Source: CAWFMO01 sp963817065
Lineage (GTDB): Bacteria > Actinomycetota > Thermoleophilia > Solirubrobacterales > 70-9
Reading direction: 5' to 3'
Assembly (NCBI GenBank): GCA_963817065.1
Contig: CAWFMO010000001.1
Location: forward strand, 62,001 to 126,000
Length of the DNA stretch: 64,000 nt
Below the pieces are notes generated by a model. It was not told the DNA's origin and did not search any database. It worked only from the letters and a program-made list of their open reading frames with translations. This document shows, one piece after another, positions 1-8,012 of this stretch (position 1 is its first letter; each line of letters starts with the position of its first letter). A program made the translations under genes and the position numbers.

Positions 1-107
1 CGCGCTACTACGTCAGCGTCACCGCGTCGATCGTCGCCGGGCTCTGGGATCGCGCCCGGCACGGCCCTCGCGCGGGCGGTTGGGAAGAGGCGGGGCGGGC
101 GCGGTGA
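1..107 (+). CDS. C-terminal end of an unidentified protein (partial)
   Basis: A frame open from base 3 ends in TGA at 105-107 and encodes the last 34 residues (RYYVSVTASIVAGLWD...). The TGA overlaps the GTG start of the sugar transferase (GTGA), the usual sign of a coupled operon. Because the next genes concern surface polysaccharide, a glycosyltransferase or another polysaccharide enzyme is likely, but too little is visible to name a family. The 5' part lies outside the window. Confidence 0.5.
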   Translation, partial: RYYVSVTASIVAGLWDRARHGPRAGGWEEAGRAR

Positions 108-730
108 AGCGCGCCTTCGACATCCTCGTATCGGCCCTTGCGCTGATCCTCGCCTCGCCGCTGCTCCTGGTCGCGGCGATCGCGATCCGGCTCGAGTCCA
201 GGGGCTCGCCGATCTATCGGCAGGCGCGGGTCGGGCGCGACGGCGAGCCGTTCGAGATGCTGAAGCTGAGGACGATGCGCGAAGGGGCCGACCCGGTCGG
301 GATCGGGACCGCGGTGACGAGCGACGATCCCCGCGTCACCCGGGCCGGCAAGTTGCTGCGCCGCTTCGCGCTCGACGAGCTCCCGAACCTCGTCAACGTC
401 CTGCGCGGCGAGATGTCGATCGTCGGGCCGCGGCCGACGATCGCCTCCCAGGTCGAGCTCTACACGCCGCGCCAGCGGCGCCGGCTCGAGGTCAAGCCCG
501 GCCTCACCGGCCTCGCCCAGATCGCCGGACGCGCCGGGGTGCCGTGGGAGCGGCGGATCGAGCTCGACATCGAGTACGTCGAGAGGCGCTCCATCCTCCT
601 CGACGCCGTGATCATCGCCCGCACCCCGGCGCTGCTGCTCCGGGGCGTCGGCAGCACCGCGAGCGGCGGCGCCGACGCCGAGCCGCCGGCCTCGTGGCGC
701 GCCGAGCAACCCGAGAAGCACCGCGACTAG
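104..730 (+). CDS. Bacterial sugar transferase (undecaprenyl-phosphate glycosyl-1-phosphate transferase)
   Basis: The 208-residue protein belongs to the WcaJ/PglC-type sugar transferases, which load the first sugar-phosphate onto undecaprenyl phosphate at the inner membrane to start polysaccharide or glycan synthesis. One hydrophobic segment (about residues 5-28) is followed by family signatures: KLRTM near residue 54, DELPNLVNVLRGEMS near 91 and VGPRP near 107. The length fits the catalytic core only, without the extra N-terminal membrane domain of long WcaJ forms. The GTG at 104 is chosen because it overlaps the upstream stop as GTGA; a TTG at 80 is an alternative. The substrate sugar cannot be read from the sequence. 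Confidence 0.88.
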   Translation: MKRAFDILVSALALILASPLLLVAAIAIRLESRGSPIYRQARVGRDGEPFEMLKLRTMREGADPVGIGTAVTSDDPRVTRAGKLLRRFALDELPNLVNVLRGEMSIVGPRPTIASQVELYTPRQRRRLEVKPGLTGLAQIAGRAGVPWERRIELDIEYVERRSILLDAVIIARTPALLLRGVGSTASGGADAEPPASWRAEQPEKHRD

Positions 731-739
731 GCTCTGCGC

Positions 740-1279
740 GTGGCCGACGGAGTCTCACTGCGCCCCTTTCGCCCCGACGACGCGCCGGCGGTCGTCGAGT
801 GGTTCAGCAACCGCGACGCGACCGGCGACCTGATGGACGAGCCGCGGTCGGAGTTCACCCTCGATGACGCGAAGTCGTGGCTCGAGCGCGCGATGGACAC
901 GTCGGGCAACGACCGCAAGTGGGCGATCGAGCTCGAGGGCGAGGAGGGCCCGGTCGGCTTCACGGCGCTCTACGGCGTCCGCTCCTCGACCCCGCCCGAG
1001 CTCGGCTGCATCCTCGGCGCCAACGCCGCCCGCGGGCGCGGCCTCGGCCGCGAGGCCGAGCGGCTGACGATCGCGAAGGCGTTCGACGAGTTCGACGCCC
1101 ACAAGGTCTACGGGCGGATCCCGGCCACCAACGAGGGAGCCAAGAAGGCGGTCACGAGCCTCGGCTGGAAGCACGAGGGGACGCTGCGCGACCACATAAG
1201 CCGGGGTGGCGAGCTCGTCGACTGCGAGGTCTGGGGCGTGCTCCCGGATGAGTTCCGCGAGGCGACCGCGGACAGGTGA
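740..1279 (+). CDS. GNAT family N-acetyltransferase
   Basis: The 179-residue protein has the RimJ/RimL-type GNAT layout. It starts with SLRPFRPDDAPAVVEWF, has a central beta-hairpin, then an acetyl-CoA loop (AARGRGLGREAERL, around residue 97) and the NEGAKKAVTSLGWKHEGTLRD segment typical of this subfamily. Such enzymes acetylate amino groups of proteins, antibiotics or nucleotide sugars; the acceptor here is unknown. It starts with GTG nine bases after the sugar transferase stop, and its TGA overlaps the next start (GTGA), so it is part of the same operon. A sugar N-acetyltransferase role fits the context but is inference. Confidence 0.85.
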   Translation: MADGVSLRPFRPDDAPAVVEWFSNRDATGDLMDEPRSEFTLDDAKSWLERAMDTSGNDRKWAIELEGEEGPVGFTALYGVRSSTPPELGCILGANAARGRGLGREAERLTIAKAFDEFDAHKVYGRIPATNEGAKKAVTSLGWKHEGTLRDHISRGGELVDCEVWGVLPDEFREATADR

Positions 1280-2217
1280 TCGCAACTCTGCTCGAGGACG
1301 GCGGGGAGGCGGCGAGCGAGGACGAGTTCTTCCGCGGCCTCGAGTACCTGGCCGCCGAGGGCGCGACCCACACGCTCGCGCTCGGCGACCCCGAGGCGCC
1401 CGAGTTCGCGGCGCCGCTGATCGTCAGCGAGATCCCGGGCGCGGTCGAGCACCGCGACGCGATCTCGCCCTACGGCTACCCGGGCGCGCGCCTCGGCGGT
1501 GAGGCTCCGTTCGACCCGGGGGAGATCGACTGGTCCGGGACCGGGTTGGTCAGCGCCTTCCTCCGCGACCGGATCGCCGAGGCGCCCTCGCTGGCGGGGA
1601 TGAGCGAGCGCGGCCGCGTCCAGGTCGCTGACCCGGCGCTCGAGAGCGGCGTGCGCTCGCGGCTCAGCGAGCAGATCCGGGCGACCGAGCGCGAGGGCTA
1701 CCGGGTCGAGCGGATCGCCGGCCCCGACGCGGGCGAGAGCGACCGGGGCGCGTTCGAGCGCGTCTACACCGAGACGATGCGCCGCGCCGGCGCCGCCGAG
1801 CGCTACTTCTTCGGCCCCTCCTACTTCGCCCTCGTCCTCCGCAGCCCACGGAGCTGGCTGCTGATGAGCCGGTCGCCCTCGGGCGAGCCAGCCGCCGGCG
1901 CGATCGCCGTGCTCAGCGACGGGTTGCTCCACTACTTCCTCGGCGGCACCGCGGACGCGCACCTCGAGAGCTCGCCGATGAAGAACCTGTTCGCGGACAT
2001 GATCGAACAAGCGAGCGACCTGGCCGTGCCGCTAAACCTCGGCGGCGGCGTCAGCCCCGGGGACGGGCTCGAGCGCTTCAAGCGCGGCTTCGCCAACTCC
2101 GAGCTCCCGTTCCACACCGCCGAGTTGGTCGCCGACGGGGCGGTCTACGAGCGGCTCTCGCTGCGCGCCGAGGGCGCTGAGCAGGAGGGCTTCTTCCCCC
2201 GCTACCGCGCGCCCTGA
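1276..2217 (+). CDS. FemAB/BioF2-like GNAT-fold transferase
   Basis: The 313-residue protein resembles the FemAB-like group of GNAT-fold transferases found in exopolysaccharide and peptidoglycan loci. Supporting segments are QIRATEREGYRV, ERVYTETMRRAGAAERYFFGPSYF (about residues 155-178), the AGAIAVLSDGLLHYFLGGT strand-turn-strand, and a C-terminal NLGGGVSPGDGLERFKRGFA motif, which in this group ends the acyl-CoA or aminoacyl-tRNA fold. FemAB proteins add amino acids to cell-wall precursors; exopolysaccharide relatives may modify glycans. Coupled to the GNAT gene through GTGA. The exact substrate is unknown. Confidence 0.7.
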   Translation: MIATLLEDGGEAASEDEFFRGLEYLAAEGATHTLALGDPEAPEFAAPLIVSEIPGAVEHRDAISPYGYPGARLGGEAPFDPGEIDWSGTGLVSAFLRDRIAEAPSLAGMSERGRVQVADPALESGVRSRLSEQIRATEREGYRVERIAGPDAGESDRGAFERVYTETMRRAGAAERYFFGPSYFALVLRSPRSWLLMSRSPSGEPAAGAIAVLSDGLLHYFLGGTADAHLESSPMKNLFADMIEQASDLAVPLNLGGGVSPGDGLERFKRGFANSELPFHTAELVADGAVYERLSLRAEGAEQEGFFPRYRAP

Positions 2218-2223
2218 GGCCCG

Positions 2224-3462
2224 CTAGAGGGCCGAGACCGCGCGCTGGAACTGGCGCCGCGCGCGCTTGCGGCAGCGCTTCTGCTTCTTGCTCCCCTTGG
2301 CGCGCTTGCACTTCTTGAGCTGCCGGAGCAGCTTCTGCTTCGCGAGCTTCCTGCGGTTCGGTCCGCCGCCGTCGATCAGGGCCTGGACCTCGGCCGCGAT
2401 CGCCGGGATCAGCGGGGCGAGGGTCGCCCCCGGGCAGGCGGTCGCGTTGGTCGTCGTGTGACCGAAGACCCTCGGCACGGTGACCGGGGTGCCGCTCGGG
2501 AAGCGGTTGGTGCCGCCGCCCGCCGAGACCAGCGTCGTCGTCCCCGTCGCGGGGACGGCTCCCGCCGCCGACAGCTTCCAGGCCAGGAACGCGACCAGCG
2601 AGCTCTGCGCCGCGGGCGTCAGCGGCACGGTCGTGTGGTCGCCGATCGAGGCGATCCCGGTCGTCTGCGAGTTGTAGCCCTCGGTGTGGGCGCCGACCAC
2701 CGCCGAGCCCATCCCGCCGGCCCGCCCCTCGTAGAGCGTGCCGTACTGGTCGACGAGCGCGCTGTAGCCGATGTCGTTCCAGCCGTTGCCGTTGACGTGA
2801 AAGCGGCAGATCCCGAGCACCAGCCCCGGGGCATCGGCGGGCGTGTAGTCGACGGTGCTGACGGTGTGGTGGACGACGCCCGCCTCCACCGTGCCATAGG
2901 AGGGGCCGCTGCGCGGCTGGCACCCGGCGGCGCCCCAGGCCGCGCGGGTGACGTAGCTCGGCTGGGCCGGCGCGGCCTCGGCATCCTCGGCGCCGAACAG
3001 CCCGCCGACCGGCGAGGAGGCGGCGCTGATGAAGCCCTCGTTGATCGCCTCCCGGGCGACGTCGAGCAGCCCCTCGGGACCGCTCGATGCCGTCCCGGAG
3101 ACGTTGACGTAGTGGAGCTCCCCGTCGGGGGCGAAGCCGTGGGTGCGGATCTGGAGCGCGTCGGCGCCGCCGGTGTAGACCGGATCCGAGCCGGCGCTCT
3201 CGACCCACTTGCTCCATTCGCCGTCGCTGCGCGTGCGCAGCTCGATCGCCCGCTTCTCGCCCCCGATCCCGACGAGGTCGAACTCGTGCGGTGCCTCGAT
3301 CACCGGCGAGAGCCGGTGCCCGGCTCGGCGCTCGAGCCCGGGGAGGTTCTGGTCGAAGTCACGCGCCGCGGGCACGTATGGCTGCAGCGAGAGCGCCGGC
3401 GCCGCCACCCAGGCGAGCCCCGCGCCCGCCACGGCGAGCAAGGTGAAGACCATCCTTCGCAT
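2224..3462 (-). CDS. Secreted PGRP-type N-acetylmuramoyl-L-alanine amidase
   Basis: A peptidoglycan-recognition/amidase_2 domain fills the second half: VVHHTVS supplies the first zinc histidine, GYSALVDQYGTLYEGRAGG is the family core, and GAHTEGYNSQTTGI and ACPG complete the site. Such enzymes cut the bond between MurNAc and the stem peptide. A hydrophobic N-terminus (VFTLLAVAGAGLAW) indicates export, and about 130 residues precede the catalytic domain. The C-terminal 40 residues are extremely basic (KKCKRAKGSKKQKRCRKRARR), likely binding the anionic wall. Starts are possible at 3486, 3462 and 3453; I use the middle one. The best ribosome site (GGAAGAGG) is only one base from it and better spaced for 3453. 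Confidence 0.85.
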   Translation of the reverse strand: MRRMVFTLLAVAGAGLAWVAAPALSLQPYVPAARDFDQNLPGLERRAGHRLSPVIEAPHEFDLVGIGGEKRAIELRTRSDGEWSKWVESAGSDPVYTGGADALQIRTHGFAPDGELHYVNVSGTASSGPEGLLDVAREAINEGFISAASSPVGGLFGAEDAEAAPAQPSYVTRAAWGAAGCQPRSGPSYGTVEAGVVHHTVSTVDYTPADAPGLVLGICRFHVNGNGWNDIGYSALVDQYGTLYEGRAGGMGSAVVGAHTEGYNSQTTGIASIGDHTTVPLTPAAQSSLVAFLAWKLSAAGAVPATGTTTLVSAGGGTNRFPSGTPVTVPRVFGHTTTNATACPGATLAPLIPAIAAEVQALIDGGGPNRRKLAKQKLLRQLKKCKRAKGSKKQKRCRKRARRQFQRAVSAL

Positions 3463-3545
3463 GCCTCTTCCGCAACACGGGCGCATGCGTGGATGTTTCG
3501 GCCCGCGGACCTAAAGCCTGCAGGTCTCTGTGCAGCCGGCAGTGC

Positions 3546-4310
3546 CTAGAGCGAGATCGGGACCGGCTCGGGGCCGTTGCCGCGGTAGGTGTCGCGGAAG
3601 TCGCGGACCGCGTCGAGGGTCTCGGGGGTGTACTTCGGGCAGCCGATCATCTGGGTCCAGGCGATCGCCGAGACCTGGTACGGCATCTCCGAGTTCGGGA
3701 ACAGGAGCATCCCGTCGGGGTCGTCGTCGAAGACTCCCTTGAGCGCCAGCTGCTGGTCCTCGGGAAGATCGGGCTTGTAGAGAATCGCGATCCGACCGTG
3801 CTCGAGCGCGTGGACGAAGTTGACCGACGGTACCTCGCCGAGGTATGCGCCGTCCGCGGTCTGCAGCGGCGGGGTGATGTGGTTGCCCGAGGTCGGCGGG
3901 TTGGTCTTGTACTTCGGCACCGGGTCGCTCGGCTCGAGGTGGGTGTTGCCCTCGTCGGCGAGGTCGAGCTGGAGCTCGCAGCCGGCGGCCTTCGCCGCTT
4001 CCTGGAGATCGCCGACCTGGATCTCCGGCGGCTCGGTCCCCTCGCGATCGTCGGGCTCGATGCCCTCGGGCACGGTCCCGCTCTCGACCTGGACGTGGGC
4101 GTTCGCGGGCGTGTCGCCCCCGCCCTTGCTGTCGCCGCCGTCGCCGCCGCTCGAGATCACGGCGACGAGCCCCGCGAGCACCGCGACGGTCAGGACCCCG
4201 GCGACCACGTACCCGGCGATCAGCCGGCGGCGCGCGGAGCTCTCGCCAGCCTGCTGGGCGGCGAGCCTCTGGGCGCGGAGGCGCTCCTTCTCTTCTCTCT
4301 TGGTGGCCAT
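3546..4310 (-). CDS. DUF3105 domain membrane-anchored protein
   Basis: The 254-residue protein has a charged cytoplasmic N-terminus (MATKREEKERLRAQRL), one membrane helix near residues 32-54 (LIAGYVVAGVLTVAVLAGLVAVI), a Gly/Asp-rich linker and an extracellular DUF3105 domain. Signatures of that domain are PPTSGNH (about residue 148), FVHALEHGRIAILY, and a late CPKY; two cysteines (in CELQL and GCPKY) might form a disulfide. The biochemical role of DUF3105 is unknown. It lies between the amidase and the hydrolase on the same strand without overlap, so operon membership is uncertain. Confidence 0.8.
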   Translation of the reverse strand: MATKREEKERLRAQRLAAQQAGESSARRRLIAGYVVAGVLTVAVLAGLVAVISSGGDGGDSKGGGDTPANAHVQVESGTVPEGIEPDDREGTEPPEIQVGDLQEAAKAAGCELQLDLADEGNTHLEPSDPVPKYKTNPPTSGNHITPPLQTADGAYLGEVPSVNFVHALEHGRIAILYKPDLPEDQQLALKGVFDDDPDGMLLFPNSEMPYQVSAIAWTQMIGCPKYTPETLDAVRDFRDTYRGNGPEPVPISL

Positions 4311-4352
4311 CTCTGAGAGCGGCGAGCCTAGCGAAAGCCCCTTACGGGGCGC

Positions 4353-5255
4353 TTAACCCGCCTCGGTCTCCTCGTTCTCGGGCGCCGGCGGCGACTCCTC
4401 GTCGTCGACGTTGCGGCGGAACAACAGCCCGAGCCCGCCGCGGCGCTCGGACCAGACCTCGTCGAGGAACGTCGCGAGCTCGTCGTCGAGGCGCTTGGGA
4501 CGCAGCCGCCACTCGAGGATCGAGGTCGCGTCGATCAACCGTGCGTTGGGGAGCTCCTCGCAGAGCATCCCCGAGTCCGAGAAGGGGTGGAGCGGGTCGG
4601 CGTGGTGGCCGATCACAAGCGCGGGCTGCTCCATCTTCACCCGCTCGTCGTGGTGCGGTGCGACGCGGCCCATGAACAGCCCTTCGAGCACCGCGGCCGA
4701 GGGGCGCGGGTCCTGGCGGATCCAGTCGAGGCCGAGATCGATCAGCGGGCTGGTCCGCGGGATCCGCCGCGTCAGCGCCGAGGTCAGCCGGAACGCGGGC
4801 TCGCCGAAGCGCAGCGCGAGCAGGATCGGGGCGAAGATCGCCGCGCAGGCGACAAGCGCGTTGTCGAGCACCGGCATCTCGCAAAACAGCCCGCGAACGC
4901 GCTCGGGCGCGATGTGCGCGGTCTCGAGCGCCACGTTGGAGCCCAGCGAGGTGCCGCCGACGACCGCTCGCTTGAGGTCGAGATGGTCGAGCAGCTCGAC
5001 GACCTGGCGCGCGAACAGGGTCATCGTGTAGTTGATGAGCTCCGGCGGCCGCTCGGAGCGGCCGTGGCCGAGCAGGTCGACGCAGATCACGCGGTTGCCG
5101 CGTGCGGCCAGCTCGGGGCCGAGCCGGTCGTACATGTGGCGGTTCATCAGCAGCCCGTGGATCAGGACGATCGCCCGATCGCCCGAGCCGTACTCGTCGT
5201 AGGAGATCTCACGTCCCTCCCAGACGAACGAGGAGCTGCTGACCGCCGCGGGCAT
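4353..5255 (-). CDS. Alpha/beta hydrolase
   Basis: The 300-residue protein has the alpha/beta-hydrolase fold: an oxyanion segment VLIHGLLMNRHMYD near residue 32, the nucleophile elbow GTSLGSN near residue 100, and a late His in VIGHHADPLHPFSD (about 224-237), a region that usually carries the acid residue. The start ATG directly abuts the stop of metF (TAG then ATG), so both are translated from one message. A C-terminal tail of about 40 residues is acidic and probably disordered. Substrate unknown; esterase, epoxide hydrolase or haloalkane-type enzymes share this layout. Confidence 0.8.
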   Translation of the reverse strand: MPAAVSSSSFVWEGREISYDEYGSGDRAIVLIHGLLMNRHMYDRLGPELAARGNRVICVDLLGHGRSERPPELINYTMTLFARQVVELLDHLDLKRAVVGGTSLGSNVALETAHIAPERVRGLFCEMPVLDNALVACAAIFAPILLALRFGEPAFRLTSALTRRIPRTSPLIDLGLDWIRQDPRPSAAVLEGLFMGRVAPHHDERVKMEQPALVIGHHADPLHPFSDSGMLCEELPNARLIDATSILEWRLRPKRLDDELATFLDEVWSERRGGLGLLFRRNVDDEESPPAPENEETEAG

Positions 5256-6176
5256 CTAGCCGGCCGCCGCCGCCGCGGCGGGACCCCCGGCGGGTTCCTC
5301 CCAGGGGCGGGAGGCGCGCAGCGTCGCGAGCACGGCGCGGGTCGCGGCGTGGCGGTTGAGCGCGTAGAAGTGGATCCCCGGGGCGCCCCCGCGCAGCAGC
5401 TCGGCCGACTGCGCAGCGGCCCACGCGACCCCGAGCTCGAACTCGGCGCGCTCGTCGCCGTCGAGGCGCGCCATCGCCTGCTCGAGCGCCGGCGGGATCG
5501 AGGCGTCGCAGAGGTCGCAGATCCGGGCGATCTGCTTGAAGCCCGACATCGGCATCACCCCGGCGATGATCGGCACGTCGATCCCCGCCGCGCGCGCCGC
5601 GGCGACGAAGTCGAAGTAGAGGCGGTTGTCGAAGAAGAGCTGGGTGATCAGGAAGTCCGCGCCCGCTTCGACCTTGGTCTTGAGGAAGGCGATGTCGGCA
5701 TCGAGGCTCTCGGCCTCGGGATGGACCTCGGGGAAGCAGGCGCCGCCGATCGAGACCTGCGAATAGCTCTCGGAGATCAGCGCGGCGAGATCGGAGGAGC
5801 TCGAGAGGCCGCCGGGCTCGGGTTCAAAGGCGGTCTCCCCGCGCGGCGGATCGCCGCGCAGCGCGAGCACGTTCTCGATCCCGGCGTCGGTGACCTGGTC
5901 GAGGATCTCGCGGATCCTCGGGACCGTCTCGCCGACGCAGCTCAGGTGGGTCATCACCTCGACCCCGTGGCGCTCGTGGATCTCGCGGCTGATCTCGACC
6001 GTGCCCTCGCGGGTGGCGCCGCCGGCGCCGTAGGTCACCGAGTAGAACGCCGGGTCGAGCTCACCGAGGACCTCGACGGTCTCGAACAGCGTCGCGCGCC
6101 CCTCGTCGGTCTTCGGGGGGAAGAACTCGACGCTCAGGCAGGGCTCGTCGCGCTTCAGGATCTCGTCGATGCGCAT
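5256..6176 (-). CDS. metF: Methylenetetrahydrofolate reductase
   Basis: The 306-residue protein matches the bacterial MTHFR family, a flavoprotein reducing 5,10-methylene-THF to 5-methyl-THF for methionine synthesis. Visible signatures are SVEFFPPKTDEG near residue 15 (with the catalytic Glu), SVTYGAGG near 48, HLSCVG near 78, LALRGDPPRG near 105, and FLITQLFFDNRLYFDFV near 186, followed by IAGVMPM. The ATG start is the first of the frame. It is followed without a gap by the alpha/beta hydrolase, a pairing I cannot explain functionally. No riboswitch is visible in the short upstream region. Confidence 0.93.
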   Translation of the reverse strand: MRIDEILKRDEPCLSVEFFPPKTDEGRATLFETVEVLGELDPAFYSVTYGAGGATREGTVEISREIHERHGVEVMTHLSCVGETVPRIREILDQVTDAGIENVLALRGDPPRGETAFEPEPGGLSSSSDLAALISESYSQVSIGGACFPEVHPEAESLDADIAFLKTKVEAGADFLITQLFFDNRLYFDFVAAARAAGIDVPIIAGVMPMSGFKQIARICDLCDASIPPALEQAMARLDGDERAEFELGVAWAAAQSAELLRGGAPGIHFYALNRHAATRAVLATLRASRPWEEPAGGPAAAAAAG

Positions 6177-6198
6177 CCCCGAATCGTAGGGACACGCC

Positions 6199-6222
6199 GC
6201 GGGCGGACGCGGTTGCGCCCGC
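6199..6222 (-). terminator. GC hairpin between metF and the secreted repeat gene
   Basis: GCGGGCG (6199-6205) pairs perfectly with CGCCCGC (6216-6222) around a ten-base loop. It lies just downstream of the stop at 6245 of the minus-strand repeat protein and upstream of metF. There is no T-run, so it may be a factor-assisted terminator or an RNA-stability element; the function is inferred from position only. Confidence 0.35.
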
Positions 6223-6244
6223 CCACGTGCCTGTCAGCCGGCGA

Positions 6245-6922
6245 TCAGCCCGGCGGGCAGCTCGCCTGGATCGAGAAATCGATGTCCGCGAGCGCGGCAG
6301 CCGCGTCGCGGGTCGTCACCTGGACCGTGGAGGCCGACAGGTAGCCGGCCGTTTGCGTGACCACGGCGCTCGCGAGGACGCTCCCCGCCATCACGCCGGG
6401 GACGAGGGGCGTCGCCATCACCGTGCAGTTGGCGATGCTGCCGCCCGCAAGGTCAGTGAAGGTCACGAACGTGCTCCCGGTCCCCGCGTCGTCGAGGTCG
6501 TTGACGTTCACCGCTCCGGCGCCGATGGCGGGCACTCCGCCGGTGAAGATCACCCGCGCGTAGCCGGCCACCGGAACCCCGCGCTGGAGGTCGCCGCGGG
6601 TCAGCGCGCCGTCGGCGACCTTGCTCGAGTTGACCGAGTTCGGCTGGAGGATGATCGAGCCAACCGCGTTGTTCGCGAGCTCCGTCGTTCCCACCGCCCC
6701 GTTCTGGATCTTGGGCTTGGTGACCGCCGCGCCGCCGAGCTTGCCGGTGCCGACGGCTCCCTCGCCGATCTTCGGGCTCGTGACCGCGTTGTTCTTGAGC
6801 TGCTTGGTGCCGACGCTGTTCTTCTTCACCTTCACGGCGGCGTAGGTCGTGCCGCCGAGCGCGACCGCGAGCGCGAGCAGCGCGACGGCCATCGACGGCG
6901 ACGGAAGCATCCTTCTTCGCAT
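6245..6922 (-). CDS. Secreted protein with NNAV/GAV-type repeats
   Basis: The 225-residue protein starts with a signal peptide (MAVALLALAVALGGTTYAAV). Residues about 33-105 are built of short repeats such as KQLKNNAVTSPKIGEGAVGT, GAAVTKPKIQNGAVGT and ELANNAVGSIILQPNSVNSS, an 11-residue-like period of alternating small and hydrophobic residues that suggests a beta-solenoid or fibre. A C-terminal globular part of about 100 residues (GYARVIFTGGVPAIG...) contains two cysteines. The ATG at 6922 follows GGGGAGAG at good spacing. I recall similar proteins as common in Thermoleophilia genomes, without known function; surface or adhesion roles are guesses. Confidence 0.75.
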   Translation of the reverse strand: MRRRMLPSPSMAVALLALAVALGGTTYAAVKVKKNSVGTKQLKNNAVTSPKIGEGAVGTGKLGGAAVTKPKIQNGAVGTTELANNAVGSIILQPNSVNSSKVADGALTRGDLQRGVPVAGYARVIFTGGVPAIGAGAVNVNDLDDAGTGSTFVTFTDLAGGSIANCTVMATPLVPGVMAGSVLASAVVTQTAGYLSASTVQVTTRDAAAALADIDFSIQASCPPG

Positions 6923-6955
6923 CGTTTCTCTCCCCTCGTGGATTGAGGGGCGAGC

Positions 6956-7942
6956 TTATGCCCGGACCGAGCGCAGAGCCGGGAGGACCTTCTCGCCGTA
7001 GACCGAGATCGCTCCGTGCGGATCGGCGCCGGAGACGTTCATCAGCGCGATCACCGTCGCGCCGAGCTTCTCGGCCTCGCGAATTCGCTCGGCGTGGACC
7101 TCGGGATCCGAGGAGATGATCAGCGCCTGCTCGAGGTCCTCGTCGGAGACCCGGCTGGAAGCATGCTCCTGCATTTTCTTGGGGTCATGCCAGTCGTCGG
7201 TGTAGAACTCGTCGGGCTGGGCGCCCTTCCAGACCCGCGCGCCCTCGAGCGCGTCATCGTCGCTCTCGGCCCACGAGAACTGCGCCTGCAAGACGATCTC
7301 GCCCGGCTCCCTGCCCGCGTCGTCGCAGGCCGAGCGGTAGGCGTCGATCACGTCGGGGGCGGCTTCGGGATCGGCGAGCGTCCAGAGCCCCTCGCCGTGG
7401 CGCGCGGCGACCCCCGCGGCCACCGGGCCGAAGGCGGAGACGTAGATCGGCGGCCTGCGCCCGGGGTTCGTGTGCAGGTAGGCGCCGTCGGTCGCGAAGT
7501 GATCGCCGCTCTCGCTCAGCCGCTCGCCGTCGAAAAGCCTGTTGATGATCTCGAGCGCCTCTTCCATACGCGCGACCTGATCGCCGACCGGCGGCCACTC
7601 CGCGCCGAGCGGCGACTCGTTCAGCGACTCGCCTGAGCCGACGCCGAGGAACGGGCGGCCCGGGAACATCTCCTCGAGCGTCGCCCATGCCTGCGCGATC
7701 AGCACCGGGTGGTAGCGGGGGCCCGCCGGGGTGACCGCGGTCCCGATCGCCGCCTTCGTGGTCGCCTGACCGGCGGCCCCGAGCCAGACCCACGCGTGCG
7801 CGGCCTCGCCCGGTTCCCACCAGGGCTGGAGGTGGTCGCTGCAGCCGATCCCCTCGAAGCCCGCCTGCTCGGCTTCGACGGCCTGGCGCAAGAGGTCGGA
7901 GGGCGGGAACTGCTCGTGGGCGGCACCGTAGAAGTAGCGCAT
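6956..7942 (-). CDS. LLM class F420-dependent oxidoreductase (G6PDH-like subgroup)
   Basis: The 328-residue protein has the bacterial luciferase-like barrel. FYGAAHEQFPPSDLLRQAVEAEQAGFEGIGCSDHLQPW at the start, IGTAVTPAGPRYHPVLIAQAWATLEEMFPGRPFLGVGSGE near residue 65-105, and the late VIALMNVSGADPHGAISVYGEKVLPAL match the F420-dependent glucose-6-phosphate dehydrogenase-like subgroup. Such enzymes pass hydride to deazaflavin F420. The substrate cannot be deduced; sugar phosphate or secondary metabolites are possible. Divergent from the ABC exporter at 8013. Confidence 0.85.
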   Translation of the reverse strand: MRYFYGAAHEQFPPSDLLRQAVEAEQAGFEGIGCSDHLQPWWEPGEAAHAWVWLGAAGQATTKAAIGTAVTPAGPRYHPVLIAQAWATLEEMFPGRPFLGVGSGESLNESPLGAEWPPVGDQVARMEEALEIINRLFDGERLSESGDHFATDGAYLHTNPGRRPPIYVSAFGPVAAGVAARHGEGLWTLADPEAAPDVIDAYRSACDDAGREPGEIVLQAQFSWAESDDDALEGARVWKGAQPDEFYTDDWHDPKKMQEHASSRVSDEDLEQALIISSDPEVHAERIREAEKLGATVIALMNVSGADPHGAISVYGEKVLPALRSVRA

Positions 7943-8012
7943 AGGCCTCGGCTACCCGACGCCGAGCGGGACATAACGCCGGCAGCAGCGAATCGCTACG
8001 GTGCCCGCTGGC

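Noticed and set aside
4587..6344. Open frame of 585 codons on the plus strand opposite the hydrolase and metF
   Set aside because: Composition is Arg/Asp/Glu-rich without domains, and both minus-strand genes are clear families.
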